A stretch of DNA of 64,000 nt from Scybalousia_A sp052170555 (lineage in GTDB: Bacteria; Bacteroidota; Bacteroidia; Bacteroidales; P3): NCBI GenBank assembly GCA_052170555.1, contig JBQNAI010000008.1, forward strand, positions 25,718-89,717, written 5' to 3'. Position numbers and translations under genes: made by a program. The notes under the pieces are model-generated. The model made no database searches. It worked only from the letters and a program-made list of their open reading frames with translations, and had not been told where the DNA came from. Positions 7,554-17,082 of this stretch are shown here, piece by piece (within the stretch, counting starts at the first letter, position 1; every line of letters begins with the position of its first letter).

Positions 7554-8441
7554 ATGTCAAAGATAAGCATTGTGATACCTGTTTATAATAGAGAAAAATC
7601 TATTGAAAGATGTTTAAAAAGTATTTTGTATCAAACGTATAAAAATTTGGACATAATTGTAATAGATGATGGTAGTACGGATGGAACATATGAAATATGT
7701 GAAAAATATGCTGCAAAAGACAGTAGGCTACGATTGATTAGACAGCATAATTCAGGTGTTTCGCGAGCAAGAAATAATGGAATTGGGATTGCAACAGGAG
7801 AATGGCTAACCTTTGTAGATAGTGATGATTATATTACGAAGAATTGCATAGAAAGAATGATAAATATCGCAAATAAAGAAAATAGTGATATGGTTGTTTG
7901 CGACTTTTATGAAAATGGTAAGTATAATAAGCAGTTTAATGATAAGAATATAGATTATCAAAACTTTATCAAGCAAATTCTTAAAGGTAAAATACATGGT
8001 AGTTGTTGGAATAAAATGATTAGAAAAGATATAGTGGTAAATAATGGAATTTATTTTGATGAAGAAATTTCTTATTGTGAGGACATACTATTTAATATTC
8101 GGTGTTGTTTAAAAAAAATTGTAATAACTTATCTTGATGAGGCATTCTATCACTATGAACATGGGAATGACTCGAATTCTTTAGCATTTGGCTTAAGTGA
8201 AAACCAATATCAATCATTGAAAAATGTAATAAAAAAACTTCAATATATTTTACCACCTGATTATTCATTGAAAAGACAAAAAGAAGATGCCAAAAGAATT
8301 GCATTTCAACTGAATTTACCTAAGAAGGAAGTAAAAACTTTATACAAAGAAGTTAATTTTGATTTGTTTTTGAAAGCTCTGCCAAATTTCTTTGGTAAAA
8401 GTCTGGATTGTAGATTGGTAAGATATATGTATTTTGACTAA
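7554..8441 (+). CDS. Glycosyltransferase family 2
   Basis: 295 residues. A GT-A fold opens with ISIVIPVYNREKSIERCL (about 3-20) and IDDGSTDGT, and the metal-binding FVDSDDYI lies near residues 87-94. The C-terminal third (from about 150) is helical and has no membrane segment. It would be a cytoplasmic enzyme adding a sugar to a lipid- or protein-linked acceptor, for example in LPS or capsule synthesis. A GT8 enzyme follows 17 bases later and they are probably co-transcribed. Acceptor and donor are unknown. Confidence 0.88.
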   Translation: MSKISIVIPVYNREKSIERCLKSILYQTYKNLDIIVIDDGSTDGTYEICEKYAAKDSRLRLIRQHNSGVSRARNNGIGIATGEWLTFVDSDDYITKNCIERMINIANKENSDMVVCDFYENGKYNKQFNDKNIDYQNFIKQILKGKIHGSCWNKMIRKDIVVNNGIYFDEEISYCEDILFNIRCCLKKIVITYLDEAFYHYEHGNDSNSLAFGLSENQYQSLKNVIKKLQYILPPDYSLKRQKEDAKRIAFQLNLPKKEVKTLYKEVNFDLFLKALPNFFGKSLDCRLVRYMYFD

Positions 8442-8458
8442 ATTAAGAAATAAATAGT

Positions 8459-9397
8459 ATGGATATAGTTGTTTGTACGGATAAAAAATTTGTAAGATTT
8501 GATGGTGTGCTTTTTAAAAGTATATGCATTAATAATAAATCAGAAGATATTTGCTTTCACGTAGTGGTTGACGAATCTGTTACATCCATTGATAAAAATT
8601 CATTAGAAAATATTGTCAAACAATACGATAATAAAAAGATTTTTTTCTATCTTATGGACGATAATGTAATAAATACATTTCCGAATATAAGAGATAATTC
8701 TACGATTACCAAAGCAACGTATTATCGGTTAGCTTTTACAAAAATATTACCTGAGAATATAGAAAAAGTTCTTTACTTGGATGGAGATATTATAATTCGT
8801 AAGAACATAGCTAAAATGTTTGACACGGATATCAGAGATTGTGCCATTGGATGTATTGTGGATATGGATGAAGATGATGATGAAAGATATGTAAGATTGG
8901 GGTATGATAAAGCATTGGGTTATTTCAATGCAGGGGTATTGTTGATTAATTTGAAATTTTGGCGAGATAATAATGTTTTTGACAAATTTATGAAAGTGAT
9001 AGAGCAAATACCTGATAAATTGCAATGCCATGATCAAGATGTTATGAATATTGTTTTTAAGGAGTGCAAAAAAAATCTACCGCTTACTTACAATTTTCAA
9101 AATGGTTTCCTGTATCAGCATCTAGGACTAAATGAGAGTAAGTATGCAGAAGAAATAAAAAATACACTATCTGATCCCGCTATTGTACACTACACATGTA
9201 CGAAGCCATGGGTTAAAGATTGTGGTCACCCATGGAAAAATCTTTATTTCAAATATGAAGCAATGACACAGTGGTACAATGCTGGGTTATTACCATCTAA
9301 TAAGAAAAAGCATTCGTTTTGGAAACGGATGATGTTATATATACATATTCATCACAACCACGACAAGAAGTATATAGAACTATCTTCTATTGATTAG
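8459..9397 (+). CDS. Glycosyltransferase family 8
   Basis: 312 residues. The family markers are the start MDIVVCTDKKFVRF, TKATYYRL (about 84-91), the metal-binding YLDGD (D108, D110), and YFNAGVLLINLKFWR. A late HYTCTKPW...HPW segment holds the second metal and nucleotide ligand. GT8 enzymes transfer glucose or galactose with retention, often to the LPS core. Paired with the GT2 gene upstream, this suggests a small surface-glycan step. It ends 15 bases before rsmA. Confidence 0.92.
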   Translation: MDIVVCTDKKFVRFDGVLFKSICINNKSEDICFHVVVDESVTSIDKNSLENIVKQYDNKKIFFYLMDDNVINTFPNIRDNSTITKATYYRLAFTKILPENIEKVLYLDGDIIIRKNIAKMFDTDIRDCAIGCIVDMDEDDDERYVRLGYDKALGYFNAGVLLINLKFWRDNNVFDKFMKVIEQIPDKLQCHDQDVMNIVFKECKKNLPLTYNFQNGFLYQHLGLNESKYAEEIKNTLSDPAIVHYTCTKPWVKDCGHPWKNLYFKYEAMTQWYNAGLLPSNKKKHSFWKRMMLYIHIHHNHDKKYIELSSID

Positions 9398-9412
9398 ATT
9401 TGTTTGTTTATT

Positions 9413-10180
9413 ATGAAGGAAGTGAGAGCTAAGAAGTTTTTAGGACAACATTTTTTAACAGATGAACATATTGCGAAAAATATTGTTGAAGCTTTGCAGA
9501 ATAAATCAAAAGTATTGGAAATAGGAGCGGGAATGGGTGTGCTAACGAAATATATTGTGAGTACAACTGACGATTTTAAGATAGTGGAGATAGATAGAGA
9601 AAGTGTACGCTATCTTAATAAGAATTTTAAATCATTAGGAGATAATATAATTGAGGGTGATTTTTTGCAGCTTTCATTATCTGAACTATTTAATGGAGAA
9701 AAATTCTCACTGATAGGGAACTTCCCCTATAATATTTCTAATCTCATTTTATTTAAAGTATTTGAGAACAAATGTTTAGTAGATGAGGTCGTTGGTATGT
9801 TTCAAAAAGAAGTTGCCGATAGAGTGGTAGCTAAACCTGGTAGTAAAACTTACGGGATATTATCTGTATTATTATCGGCATTTTATAATATGGAATATTT
9901 ATTTACTGTCTCCAACGAGGTATTTAATCCTCCGCCAAAGGTCCAGAGTGCAGTGATTAGATTAAAACGCAATAGTATAATTGATTTAGGCATAAAGGAA
10001 GAAGATTTTGTAAGAGTTGTAAAAACGGCATTTAATCAGAGAAGAAAAATGTTACGCCAAAGTTTAAAACCTTTTGGGAAAAGTTTGCAAAATATAGATG
10101 AAAAATATTTAACTTTGCGTCCGGAACAGATGAGTAAAGATGATTTTATAGTATTAACCAAAAAAATTTACAATGTTTAG
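9413..10180 (+). CDS. rsmA: 16S rRNA (adenine1518/1519-N6)-dimethyltransferase
   Basis: 255 residues from the ATG at 9413; a TTG nine bases earlier is less likely. The S-adenosylmethionine motif EIGAGMGVLT, the substrate motif GNFPYNIS, and the KFLGQHFL N-terminus identify KsgA/RsmA. It dimethylates two adenines near the 3' end of 16S rRNA late in 30S assembly. The length is normal. Its end overlaps mntP by 8 bases, so the two are probably translated together. Confidence 0.96.
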   Translation: MKEVRAKKFLGQHFLTDEHIAKNIVEALQNKSKVLEIGAGMGVLTKYIVSTTDDFKIVEIDRESVRYLNKNFKSLGDNIIEGDFLQLSLSELFNGEKFSLIGNFPYNISNLILFKVFENKCLVDEVVGMFQKEVADRVVAKPGSKTYGILSVLLSAFYNMEYLFTVSNEVFNPPPKVQSAVIRLKRNSIIDLGIKEEDFVRVVKTAFNQRRKMLRQSLKPFGKSLQNIDEKYLTLRPEQMSKDDFIVLTKKIYNV

Positions 10181-10745
10181 TGTAGGATTTCTCGTGGAGT
10201 CCATATTGTTAAGTGTAGCTTTAGCTATGGACTGTTTTACTGTAAGTATAACTTGTGGATTACAGAAGACTATAAAGCTTCATCGAGCTTTATTGGTGGC
10301 TTTTTTGTTTTCCTTTTTTCAAGGTGTTATGACACTGTTGGGAAGTGTCATAGGAGGAGTATTTAAATTGACAATTATTTCATTTTCTCATTGGGTAGCA
10401 TTTGTATTACTATTTATTATAGGATTAAAAATGATAATGGATGGTAGAAATTTCTCTATTAGAACAAAAACCTTTGATATTACCAGAATAAAGATCATAT
10501 TATTATTGAGTGTTGCAACAAGTATTGATGCTTTTTTTATAGGTGTGGGATTTATTATGAATCATGGCATTAAGGAGCAACTAATCATATGTGGTATTAT
10601 TTTTATTGTTACTTTTTTATTGTCATTAGTAGGATGGAAAAGTGGAGAAAGATTACATTTTATTAAACCGCGTTTTGCCCTTATTGTGGGAGGGTTAGTG
10701 CTTATTGCAATTGGAATAAAAAATGTTTTAGTTTTTTACCTATAA
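10173..10745 (+). CDS. mntP: Manganese efflux pump MntP
   Basis: 190 residues, six membrane segments in two repeats. The acidic motifs ALAMDCFTVSI (about 16-26) and the mirrored ATSIDAFFIGV (about 114-124) are the metal-site pairs of the MntP/DUF204 family. It exports Mn2+ from the cytoplasm. E. coli mntP is controlled by a manganese riboswitch, but here there is no leader: the gene overlaps rsmA, so regulation must be different. Confidence 0.93.
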   Translation: MFSVGFLVESILLSVALAMDCFTVSITCGLQKTIKLHRALLVAFLFSFFQGVMTLLGSVIGGVFKLTIISFSHWVAFVLLFIIGLKMIMDGRNFSIRTKTFDITRIKIILLLSVATSIDAFFIGVGFIMNHGIKEQLIICGIIFIVTFLLSLVGWKSGERLHFIKPRFALIVGGLVLIAIGIKNVLVFYL

Positions 10746-10858
10746 AAACGAATTGAAATAGATAAAAAAACTCCTTTTAAGATAGCTTACTACATAGCTA
10801 CAAACCGCATCCCTCATTTTTTATTTATGATAAAGAAGTATGATTTGTTGGCATATCA

Positions 10859-12826
10859 TTATTTATCTAAAACAGAGAACTCGCTATTATTTGATTTGAA
10901 AGTTTTGATTAACGATTTGATATTAGCGACGATTTTCATATTTATATTCTCATCAAAAGTCTGTTCCATTATGGTTGCTAAGTCTTCAAAATGCTCTTTT
11001 ACTTCTTCAATGGAGAACTCTTCTGTTTTTGCGATAAATATTTTCTCGTGATAGGTTGGTAATATGTTTTCTTGTTTAGTAAGCAACTCTTCATACAATT
11101 TTTCTCCCGGTCGCAGCCCTGTATATTCTATTTTAATATCTTTATCAGGTTCAAAACCTGAAAGTTTTATCATCTTACGTGCAATATCATCAATTTTAAT
11201 AGGATTACCCATATCAAAAAGGAATATTTCTCCTCCATCGCCCATAGTAACAGCTTCTAAAACCAAGCGAGTCGCCTCGGGAATAGTCATAAAATACCGT
11301 GTAATATTTTTATCTGTAACGGTAACTGGACCTCCTGATGCAATTTGATGTTTGAAAGTAGGAATAACCGAACCATTAGAGCCAAGGACATTTCCAAAAC
11401 GTGTGGTTATAAACTTTGTCGGAGTTTTAGAAAATAATTTATTATTAGTAGATAGTTGTATTGCATTTTCAATGATGATTTCAGCATAACGCTTGGTAGC
11501 ACCCATAATATTAGTTGGATTAACGGCTTTATCTGTTGAAATCATTATCATTTTATCTACATCATATTTCAAACACATGTCTGCAATATTTTTTGTTCCA
11601 AATATATTAGTCATTGCAGCTTCATAAGGTTCTCTTTCCATCATTGGAACGTGTTTATAAGCAGCAGCGTGAAAGACAATTTGAGGATGATATTTGATAA
11701 ATATTTCTTCTAAACGCAGTTTATTACGAATATCTGCAATGATGATACTTTTTGATACGGATGGATATTTTTCGTTTAACTCATTCTCAATGTTAAACAA
11801 TGGTGTTTCTGCATTATCTAGTAGAAGAATTTTGGGATTGTACTTTGCAAGCTGTCTAACTATTTCGGTACCAATACTACCCGCTGCACCCGTAACCAAG
11901 ATACACTTTTCCCCTAAAACATTACTAATGATTGAAGTGTTGGGTTTTATTTCTTTTCTTCCCAACAAATCTTCTATCTGGATTTTTTTTATATTATTCT
12001 CGTTCAATTTGCCGTCAACCCAATATTTTACACGAGGAACAGTCAGAAGTTTGATATTATTTTTGTAACATAAATCAAAAATTTTTGCTTTTCTTTCATT
12101 TGTGATACGTCCGGTTGCAATAATTAACTGGTCTACATCTTTGTATTTTAGAATATACTCTTCTTTTTCTGTACTCCACACTTTTATGCCTTGTATTGTA
12201 CGTCCCGTTAAAGTTTTGTCGTCATCTAAAAATCCTTTTATGTAATATTTGGTATCAGAAGATAAAAGTGCATTAGCTGTTGCAATACCTGTATGCCCTG
12301 CACCAAAAATTAATGTTTTAATTGTAAATCTTGAGTCCGTACCATTATGGTATGCTTTTTCGAACAACCACCTCACGAACATACGAAACATAAATAATAA
12401 AATATATGTAACAAAAAAATTAGTTATTACCAGTTGTTTTGGGAAGAAATCTTCCACAAAATCACCATAACTGTATTTATAGATATAGTTTATAACAAGT
12501 AAAATAATGTTTGTCATAATTAAAGCTCCCAATATTCTAAGCATATCAGAAAAAGAAGAGTAACGAATAATACTTCTATGAACATTAAAACAAACAACAC
12601 AAACAAGACTAATAAGAAATGTAAGAGTAATAAAACGGAACGAATAATTGTCGAAAGGAAAATTAAACCAAGTTTCTTTAATATTTAAAATCCAACCCGT
12701 AAAAAATATACCGAACAAAATTAGAAAACTATCCAAAAAAATAATCAACCACGGTGAAATATAACGCTTATACATCACCTTATTGATTATTTGAAGCATT
12801 TGTATATATAGTTTATTCATAGCCAC
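10859..12826 (-). CDS. CapD/WbpM-type nucleotide-sugar 4,6-dehydratase
   Basis: 655 residues. Four membrane helices (about 25-150) are followed by a first Rossmann domain (TLIFGAGHTGIA, about 171-182). The catalytic short-chain dehydrogenase domain begins at the NAD-binding GAAGSIG (313-319) and continues with HAAAYKHVPMME, STDKAVNPTNIMGATK and RFGNVLGSNGSV. Such enzymes convert UDP-GlcNAc to a 4-keto-6-deoxy sugar at the inner membrane, the first step to diamino- or fucosamine-type sugars in capsule, O-antigen or glycoprotein glycans. The length fits the family. The gene stands alone, convergent with mntP. Confidence 0.92.
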   Translation of the reverse strand: MAMNKLYIQMLQIINKVMYKRYISPWLIIFLDSFLILFGIFFTGWILNIKETWFNFPFDNYSFRFITLTFLISLVCVVCFNVHRSIIRYSSFSDMLRILGALIMTNIILLVINYIYKYSYGDFVEDFFPKQLVITNFFVTYILLFMFRMFVRWLFEKAYHNGTDSRFTIKTLIFGAGHTGIATANALLSSDTKYYIKGFLDDDKTLTGRTIQGIKVWSTEKEEYILKYKDVDQLIIATGRITNERKAKIFDLCYKNNIKLLTVPRVKYWVDGKLNENNIKKIQIEDLLGRKEIKPNTSIISNVLGEKCILVTGAAGSIGTEIVRQLAKYNPKILLLDNAETPLFNIENELNEKYPSVSKSIIIADIRNKLRLEEIFIKYHPQIVFHAAAYKHVPMMEREPYEAAMTNIFGTKNIADMCLKYDVDKMIMISTDKAVNPTNIMGATKRYAEIIIENAIQLSTNNKLFSKTPTKFITTRFGNVLGSNGSVIPTFKHQIASGGPVTVTDKNITRYFMTIPEATRLVLEAVTMGDGGEIFLFDMGNPIKIDDIARKMIKLSGFEPDKDIKIEYTGLRPGEKLYEELLTKQENILPTYHEKIFIAKTEEFSIEEVKEHFEDLATIMEQTFDENINMKIVANIKSLIKTFKSNNSEFSVLDK

Positions 12827-12878
12827 AAATCCTTATTTTATTGTTATGTTTTGTAGCAAAACTAGAATTTTTCAGAAT

Positions 12879-14078
12879 TTATCTTTGCATATGTAAAAAT
12901 CCAATTTCCTTATTGTCTAGGAAACGATATTGACCCCTTAAAAGATTCTTTTTTGTTAAGCCAGCGAAGTATACCCTATCCAATTTCTTAACCTCATATC
13001 CTAAAGCTTCAAACATACGCCTGATGATACGATTTTTACCAGAATGAAGACTTATGCCTATTTTTCTTTTATCTAACGGAACATTGTTAAGCCAATTTAC
13101 ATCATCCATTTTCATAACTCCATCTTCTAATTCAATCCCTTCTAGTAACTTATTGATGTCTTCCTTTGTTAAGGGGCGATTAAGTTCGGCATTATATACT
13201 TTTTGTGCACCAAAACTAGGATGTGTAAGTTTCTTTGTAAGTTCACCATCATTAGTGAAGAGTAATAGACCTGTCGTCATACGATCCAACCTACCTACTG
13301 GATAAACTCTTTCTTTACATGCTCCGTCTAAAAGATCCATAACAGTTTTTCTCTGTTGTGGGTCTTCAGAAGTAGTTATATATCCTTTCGGCTTGTTCAA
13401 TAAAATATATATCTTTTTTTCGTTTTTTAGGATACGACCATTGTATTTGACAACATCTCCCGGTTGAACTTTATAACCAAGAGTGGTAACAATTTCGTCA
13501 TTGACTTTGATGACCCCCGTTGTTATCAATACGTCGGCTTCTCTTCTGGAACAAATACCAACATTAGCGATATACTTGTTTAGACGTATAACGCCCTCTT
13601 CTTGTTTGGGTTGTACTTGATTAGGACTTTCTTTTCTACGTTCCTTAAATATTCTTTCTCCATTTTCATCACGTTGAATACGAGGTCTTTTGTTTGGGGC
13701 ATTTTCTCTTTTGTATTCCTCAAAAGCTCGCATTCTTCTATTAGGATTCTCTTTTTCTGTTCTATGAAAACGATTTAACCTATCGATATTGTTAAATTTT
13801 CTATCAAATCTATAGAACTTAGCATCTCCCTTACTAAATTTAGCATCTTTTTTGTCAAATTCGTAACCTTTTATTGGAGGATTGGAATACCTCTTAGTAA
13901 AGCTAGAATCTCTGTCCACAAATTTAATGTCATCTTTTACTTTTTTTCTTTTTTGCCTTTCAAATAGTTTGTTTTCACGATTGAAAGACTTTTTGTCATG
14001 AGAATATCTGTCTTCACGACGATTACTTCTACGATTGTTCTCTCTATTCCAATCGTGATTGTTTCTCTCTTTTATCAT
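12879..14078 (-). CDS. rluB: rRNA pseudouridine synthase (RluB/RsuA family) with long basic N-terminal extension
   Basis: 399 residues. An S4 RNA-binding domain (about 163-215, IRLNKYIANVGICSRREAD) and a catalytic domain with GRLDRMTTGLLLFTND (catalytic D265) identify an RsuA/RluB-type enzyme. RluB modifies U2605 of 23S rRNA (E. coli numbering); RsuA modifies 16S rRNA. Sequence alone does not fully separate them. Residues 1-160 are a low-complexity, Arg/Lys/Asp/Asn-rich tail (RRSNRREDRYS...), about 160 residues longer than the enzyme needs and probably disordered and RNA-binding. Similar charged tails occur in Bacteroidetes homologues. It has its own promoter. Confidence 0.9.
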   Translation of the reverse strand: MIKERNNHDWNRENNRRSNRREDRYSHDKKSFNRENKLFERQKRKKVKDDIKFVDRDSSFTKRYSNPPIKGYEFDKKDAKFSKGDAKFYRFDRKFNNIDRLNRFHRTEKENPNRRMRAFEEYKRENAPNKRPRIQRDENGERIFKERRKESPNQVQPKQEEGVIRLNKYIANVGICSRREADVLITTGVIKVNDEIVTTLGYKVQPGDVVKYNGRILKNEKKIYILLNKPKGYITTSEDPQQRKTVMDLLDGACKERVYPVGRLDRMTTGLLLFTNDGELTKKLTHPSFGAQKVYNAELNRPLTKEDINKLLEGIELEDGVMKMDDVNWLNNVPLDKRKIGISLHSGKNRIIRRMFEALGYEVKKLDRVYFAGLTKKNLLRGQYRFLDNKEIGFLHMQR

Positions 14079-14104
14079 CTTATAAGAATTTGAAATATAA
14101 TTTG

Positions 14105-14134
14105 CAAAATTACTTATATTATTTGAATTGACAA
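14105..14134 (-). promoter_or_regulatory. Bacteroidetes-type promoter of rluB
   Basis: On the minus strand, TTG (14132-14134), 19 bp, TAATTTTG (14105-14112), 26 bases before the ATG. Confidence 0.78.
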
Positions 14135-14331
14135 TAAAATTGAGCGGAAATAAAAGAACAAAATAAAAATAATTACTATTTTTTACTACTTTGTAATATT
14201 AATAAAAAAGAATAGTATAGATTTATTTGTTAATTAAAGAAACTATTAGATTAAGAAAGTATTGTAAAGCAATAATTATAAAAATAGAACGATCAAGTAA
14301 TTTTACTGAAGTTAGAAACTTGAAAAAATAT
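14135..14331. other. AT-rich divergent intergenic region
   Basis: Between the rluB promoter and the tRNA promoter. Very AT-rich. A short minus-strand open frame lies here but has no coding features. I see no repeat or further site. Confidence 0.6.
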
Positions 14332-14362
14332 TTGGTCAATTTAAATATTAGTTGTAACTTTG
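14332..14362 (+). promoter_or_regulatory. Bacteroidetes-type promoter of the initiator tRNA gene
   Basis: TTG (14332-14334), 20 bp, TAACTTTG (14355-14362), 18 bases before the tRNA. Confidence 0.8.
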
Positions 14363-14379
14363 CAAAATCAAAGTCAAGA

Positions 14380-14451
14380 TGCGGGGTAGAGCAGTGGTAG
14401 CTCACCGGGCTCATAACCCGGAGGTCGTAGGTTCGAATCCTGCCCCCGCTA
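14380..14451 (+). tRNA. Initiator tRNA-fMet (CAT)
   Basis: A full cloverleaf of 72 nt with anticodon CAT. Two initiator hallmarks are visible. The first acceptor pair (T1:T72) is mismatched, and the anticodon stem holds three consecutive G-C pairs (CCGGG/CCCGG). The T-loop is TTCGAAT. CCA is not encoded. Confidence 0.95.
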
Positions 14452-14488
14452 CTTTCTTTTTGTGTTTAGATTATCTTGTCTTGTCCCT

Positions 14489-15508
14489 ATGAGTAATAGA
14501 GGTAAAAAAAAGTCTTATAGAGATGCTCCCCCGAAGGGAAGTGGTTTTGTACGGAATAAGGAAAATTTTACTAAAAATGTAGATGATTGTGACAATGTTG
14601 GTAGGGTTATAACTTCAACTGGCTCTTTTTATGAAGTGAAAACACAAAAAGGAGAGATAATTAGCTGTGTTGTAAAAGGGAAATTTCGTATGGCTGATAT
14701 AAAAACGACTAATCCTGTAGCGGTAGGGGATTTGGTACATTTCTTGCGTACCGATAATAGTGAAGTGGCTCAAATTGACAAGATACTAGAAAGAAAAAAT
14801 TACATTATTCGCAAATCTGTCAATCTTACGAAATTATATAGTATAGTAGCTGCTAATATAGACATGGTCTTTTTGATAGTTTCTTGTAAAGACCCTCGGA
14901 CAGAGACTATGTTTATTGACCGTTTTTTAGTAACAGCTAATGCTTATAATGTACCTTGCACAATAGTTATAAATAAAGTAGATATTCTTGATGAGGAATG
15001 TAGATCATATGCGACTTTCCTTTCAGAAATATATGAAAATGTAGGATACAAAGTTTTGTATACAAGTGCTCGTAAAAGTATTGGATTGAATGAATTGAGA
15101 CAATGTTTGGAAAATAAAATTTCTTTATTTAGTGGGAATAGTGGTGTTGGGAAGAGTACGCTCATTAATATACTTTGTCCAAAAGCAAACCAGAAAACAG
15201 CAGAAGTTTCTATGCTTCATCACACTGGTAAACATGCCACGACATTTGCGACAATGCTTCAGCATGAGAATATAAGCATTATAGATACTCCTGGTGTAAA
15301 ATCTTTTGGCGTTGTAGAATTTAAGAAAGGGGAATTGGCTCTATACTTTCCCGAGATGAGGGATAGGTTGGAGGGATGTAAATATTATAATTGTACTCAT
15401 ACACACGAGCCAAATTGTGCAATAAAGCAAGCAGTAGAAAGTGGCAAAATATCAAAGGAACGCTACAATAATTATATCAAATTATTGAATGCGGACGATA
15501 TGCAATAA
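14489..15508 (+). CDS. rsgA: Ribosome small subunit-dependent GTPase RsgA
   Basis: 339 residues from the ATG at 14489. GTG at 14462 is in frame but lies only 11 bases past the tRNA. The GTPase motifs occur in the circularly permuted order typical of the family: NKVD (G4) first, then GNSGVGKST (G1), HTGKHATTFA (switch) and DTPGVKSFG (G3). An N-terminal OB fold precedes them and a C-terminal zinc knuckle (CKYYNCTHTHEPNC) follows. RsgA checks late 30S assembly. The N-terminal 30 residues are basic. It may share the tRNA promoter. Confidence 0.95.
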   Translation: MSNRGKKKSYRDAPPKGSGFVRNKENFTKNVDDCDNVGRVITSTGSFYEVKTQKGEIISCVVKGKFRMADIKTTNPVAVGDLVHFLRTDNSEVAQIDKILERKNYIIRKSVNLTKLYSIVAANIDMVFLIVSCKDPRTETMFIDRFLVTANAYNVPCTIVINKVDILDEECRSYATFLSEIYENVGYKVLYTSARKSIGLNELRQCLENKISLFSGNSGVGKSTLINILCPKANQKTAEVSMLHHTGKHATTFATMLQHENISIIDTPGVKSFGVVEFKKGELALYFPEMRDRLEGCKYYNCTHTHEPNCAIKQAVESGKISKERYNNYIKLLNADDMQ

Positions 15509-15695
15509 TATTGTTCAGAAACATCCAATAACATAAAAATTATTAAGTATAACGATTATTTGCTAAATCTTGTGTCTGAAAATTATTATTTTGTATGATG
15601 ACAATGCTTATTGTTAAAAACTAAAACATTTTGTATGATAATTTATATAGTAATAAGAAAATGACTATGTACAGCCATTTTTAATAGAAGAAATT

Positions 15696-16148
15696 ATGAG
15701 GATAGTTATACAAAGATGTAAATATGCAAAAGTGAGTATAGATGGTATTGGGAAATCTTCCATTAGTAAAGGTATGGTAATATTTTTGGCAATAGAGAAT
15801 ACTGATACTCAACAAGAAATAGAATGGTTAGTAAAAAAAATAATTGCATTAAGGATATTTGATGATAGTGATGGAGTAATGAATTTAGATATTCGCCAGG
15901 CAGATGGTGATATTATGGTGGTGAGTCAATTTACATTATTTGCGTCAACAAAAAAAGGAAATCGTCCCTCGTATTTGAGGAGTGCCAAAGCAGATATCTC
16001 TTTGCCTATGTATGAAAAATTTGTTTTTTATTTACAAAAAATGTTACATAGAAAAATATTTACAGGAGAATTTGGTGTAGATATGCACGTGGAATTATGT
16101 AATGATGGTCCTGTTACAATAATTATGGATACCTCCCTTAAAGAATAG
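15696..16148 (+). CDS. dtd: D-aminoacyl-tRNA deacylase
   Basis: 150 residues, the normal Dtd length. The active-site motifs SQFTLFAS (about 76-83) and CNDGPVTI, the NxGPxT-type motif (about 136-143), are intact. The enzyme frees tRNAs wrongly charged with D-amino acids and removes glycine from tRNA-Ala. It is 187 bases from rsgA and probably separately transcribed, though no clear promoter box was found. Confidence 0.95.
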   Translation: MRIVIQRCKYAKVSIDGIGKSSISKGMVIFLAIENTDTQQEIEWLVKKIIALRIFDDSDGVMNLDIRQADGDIMVVSQFTLFASTKKGNRPSYLRSAKADISLPMYEKFVFYLQKMLHRKIFTGEFGVDMHVELCNDGPVTIIMDTSLKE

Positions 16149-16440
16149 ATATAGTTAATAAGAAGAAAATGGTTACTATCTTTCATTGAGAATAAAAGTT
16201 CTATGTTGAAGTATATATGTATTTCATTGTTTTCAGGGTATTTGTTACTCAGAAAAGTAAATTTATTTAAATAATGATATGCATTTCAATTTTTTTAAGA
16301 TGCAATAAAAGAAGATGTTTTGTATTGTACAGATATTTGGTACAAATAGTCTTACCATATTCCTTTGATATTATTTTTGATAGAAGTCATTTTGACTTTT
16401 TTCTCTTTTCAGAAAAATTAGTATAAATACGATATATTTT
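16149..16440. other. Intergenic region between dtd and the IS remnant
   Basis: About 290 bases of AT-rich sequence without coding features or repeats that I can see. Confidence 0.5.
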
Positions 16441-16451
16441 CGTCCCTCCCA

Positions 16452-17080
16452 CTAGCCTGTGTGTTTGTAGATCCTGTTCAATACACCTCTGTATGACCTC
16501 ACTAACACATTGATTCTTTCAATGCTGTACCTCTCCTTGTAAAGCAGTTCATCCTGGAACCCTTCCTCTCTTTGTCCTTCTCTGCACTCCTTGAAGCTCA
16601 CATTTGAGAACACTTCCTGATCATGGCATGTTCGCCTGATTTGTTCAGAGACGTATCCGATATCTGCGTTGAGAAAGAGTTATGACACGTATAGGTTTGA
16701 GCTCTTAAAGCCATGAGAATAACCTTCTTAAGTACTTTCGATGTGTTGCAAGGGTCGTTGTGCGAATTTAAACCGTAGGGAGCATGGCAAACTATATCCC
16801 TTGGTGGTCTGTGACATATATGGCGTTGGTAGTCTTTCTTTTCTTGCGGTCTTGAAAACCATAGCACTCTCCACCGAGAAGTGGGTGGGGGATAGCAGCC
16901 GTCCAAATCCACAGCGGATATATCTAAGAAAGACTTGTTGCATTCCAATACTATTTTTTCCGTTCACCGTTCCCGAACCTCTTGTAAAAGCGGTCATACA
17001 TAGTTTTGTAATGCAATACCCTAACCGTGATGATGGAGGATACGAAAAGTATGTGCCACTGCTAGCCGTATTCAGTTTGT
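16452..17080 (-). pseudogene. Degraded IS5-type transposase
   Basis: On the minus strand, fragments of a DDE transposase appear in changing frames. From the 5' end they are YKLNTASSGTYFSYP, then VNGKNSIGMQQVF, then SFLDISAVDLDG and HICHRPPRDI, then NSHNDPCNTSKVL. The last is a long intact stretch (16678 down to a TAG at 16452-16454) with LNADIGYVSEQIRRTC and FQDELLYKERYSIERI...SYRGVLNR. That last part matches the Y-x2-R-x3-E signature region of IS5-type elements. Several frameshifts and stops separate the pieces, so it is not functional. Base composition is visibly richer in G and C than the flanks. No terminal inverted repeats were found. Confidence 0.75.
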
Positions 17081-17082
17081 AG

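Noticed and set aside
10746..10858. Manganese riboswitch for mntP
   Set aside because: mntP overlaps rsmA and has no leader; the sequence after it shows no known RNA structure.
16741..17082. Plus-strand open frame of 113 codons
   Set aside because: It is antisense to the decayed transposase and has no coding features of its own.
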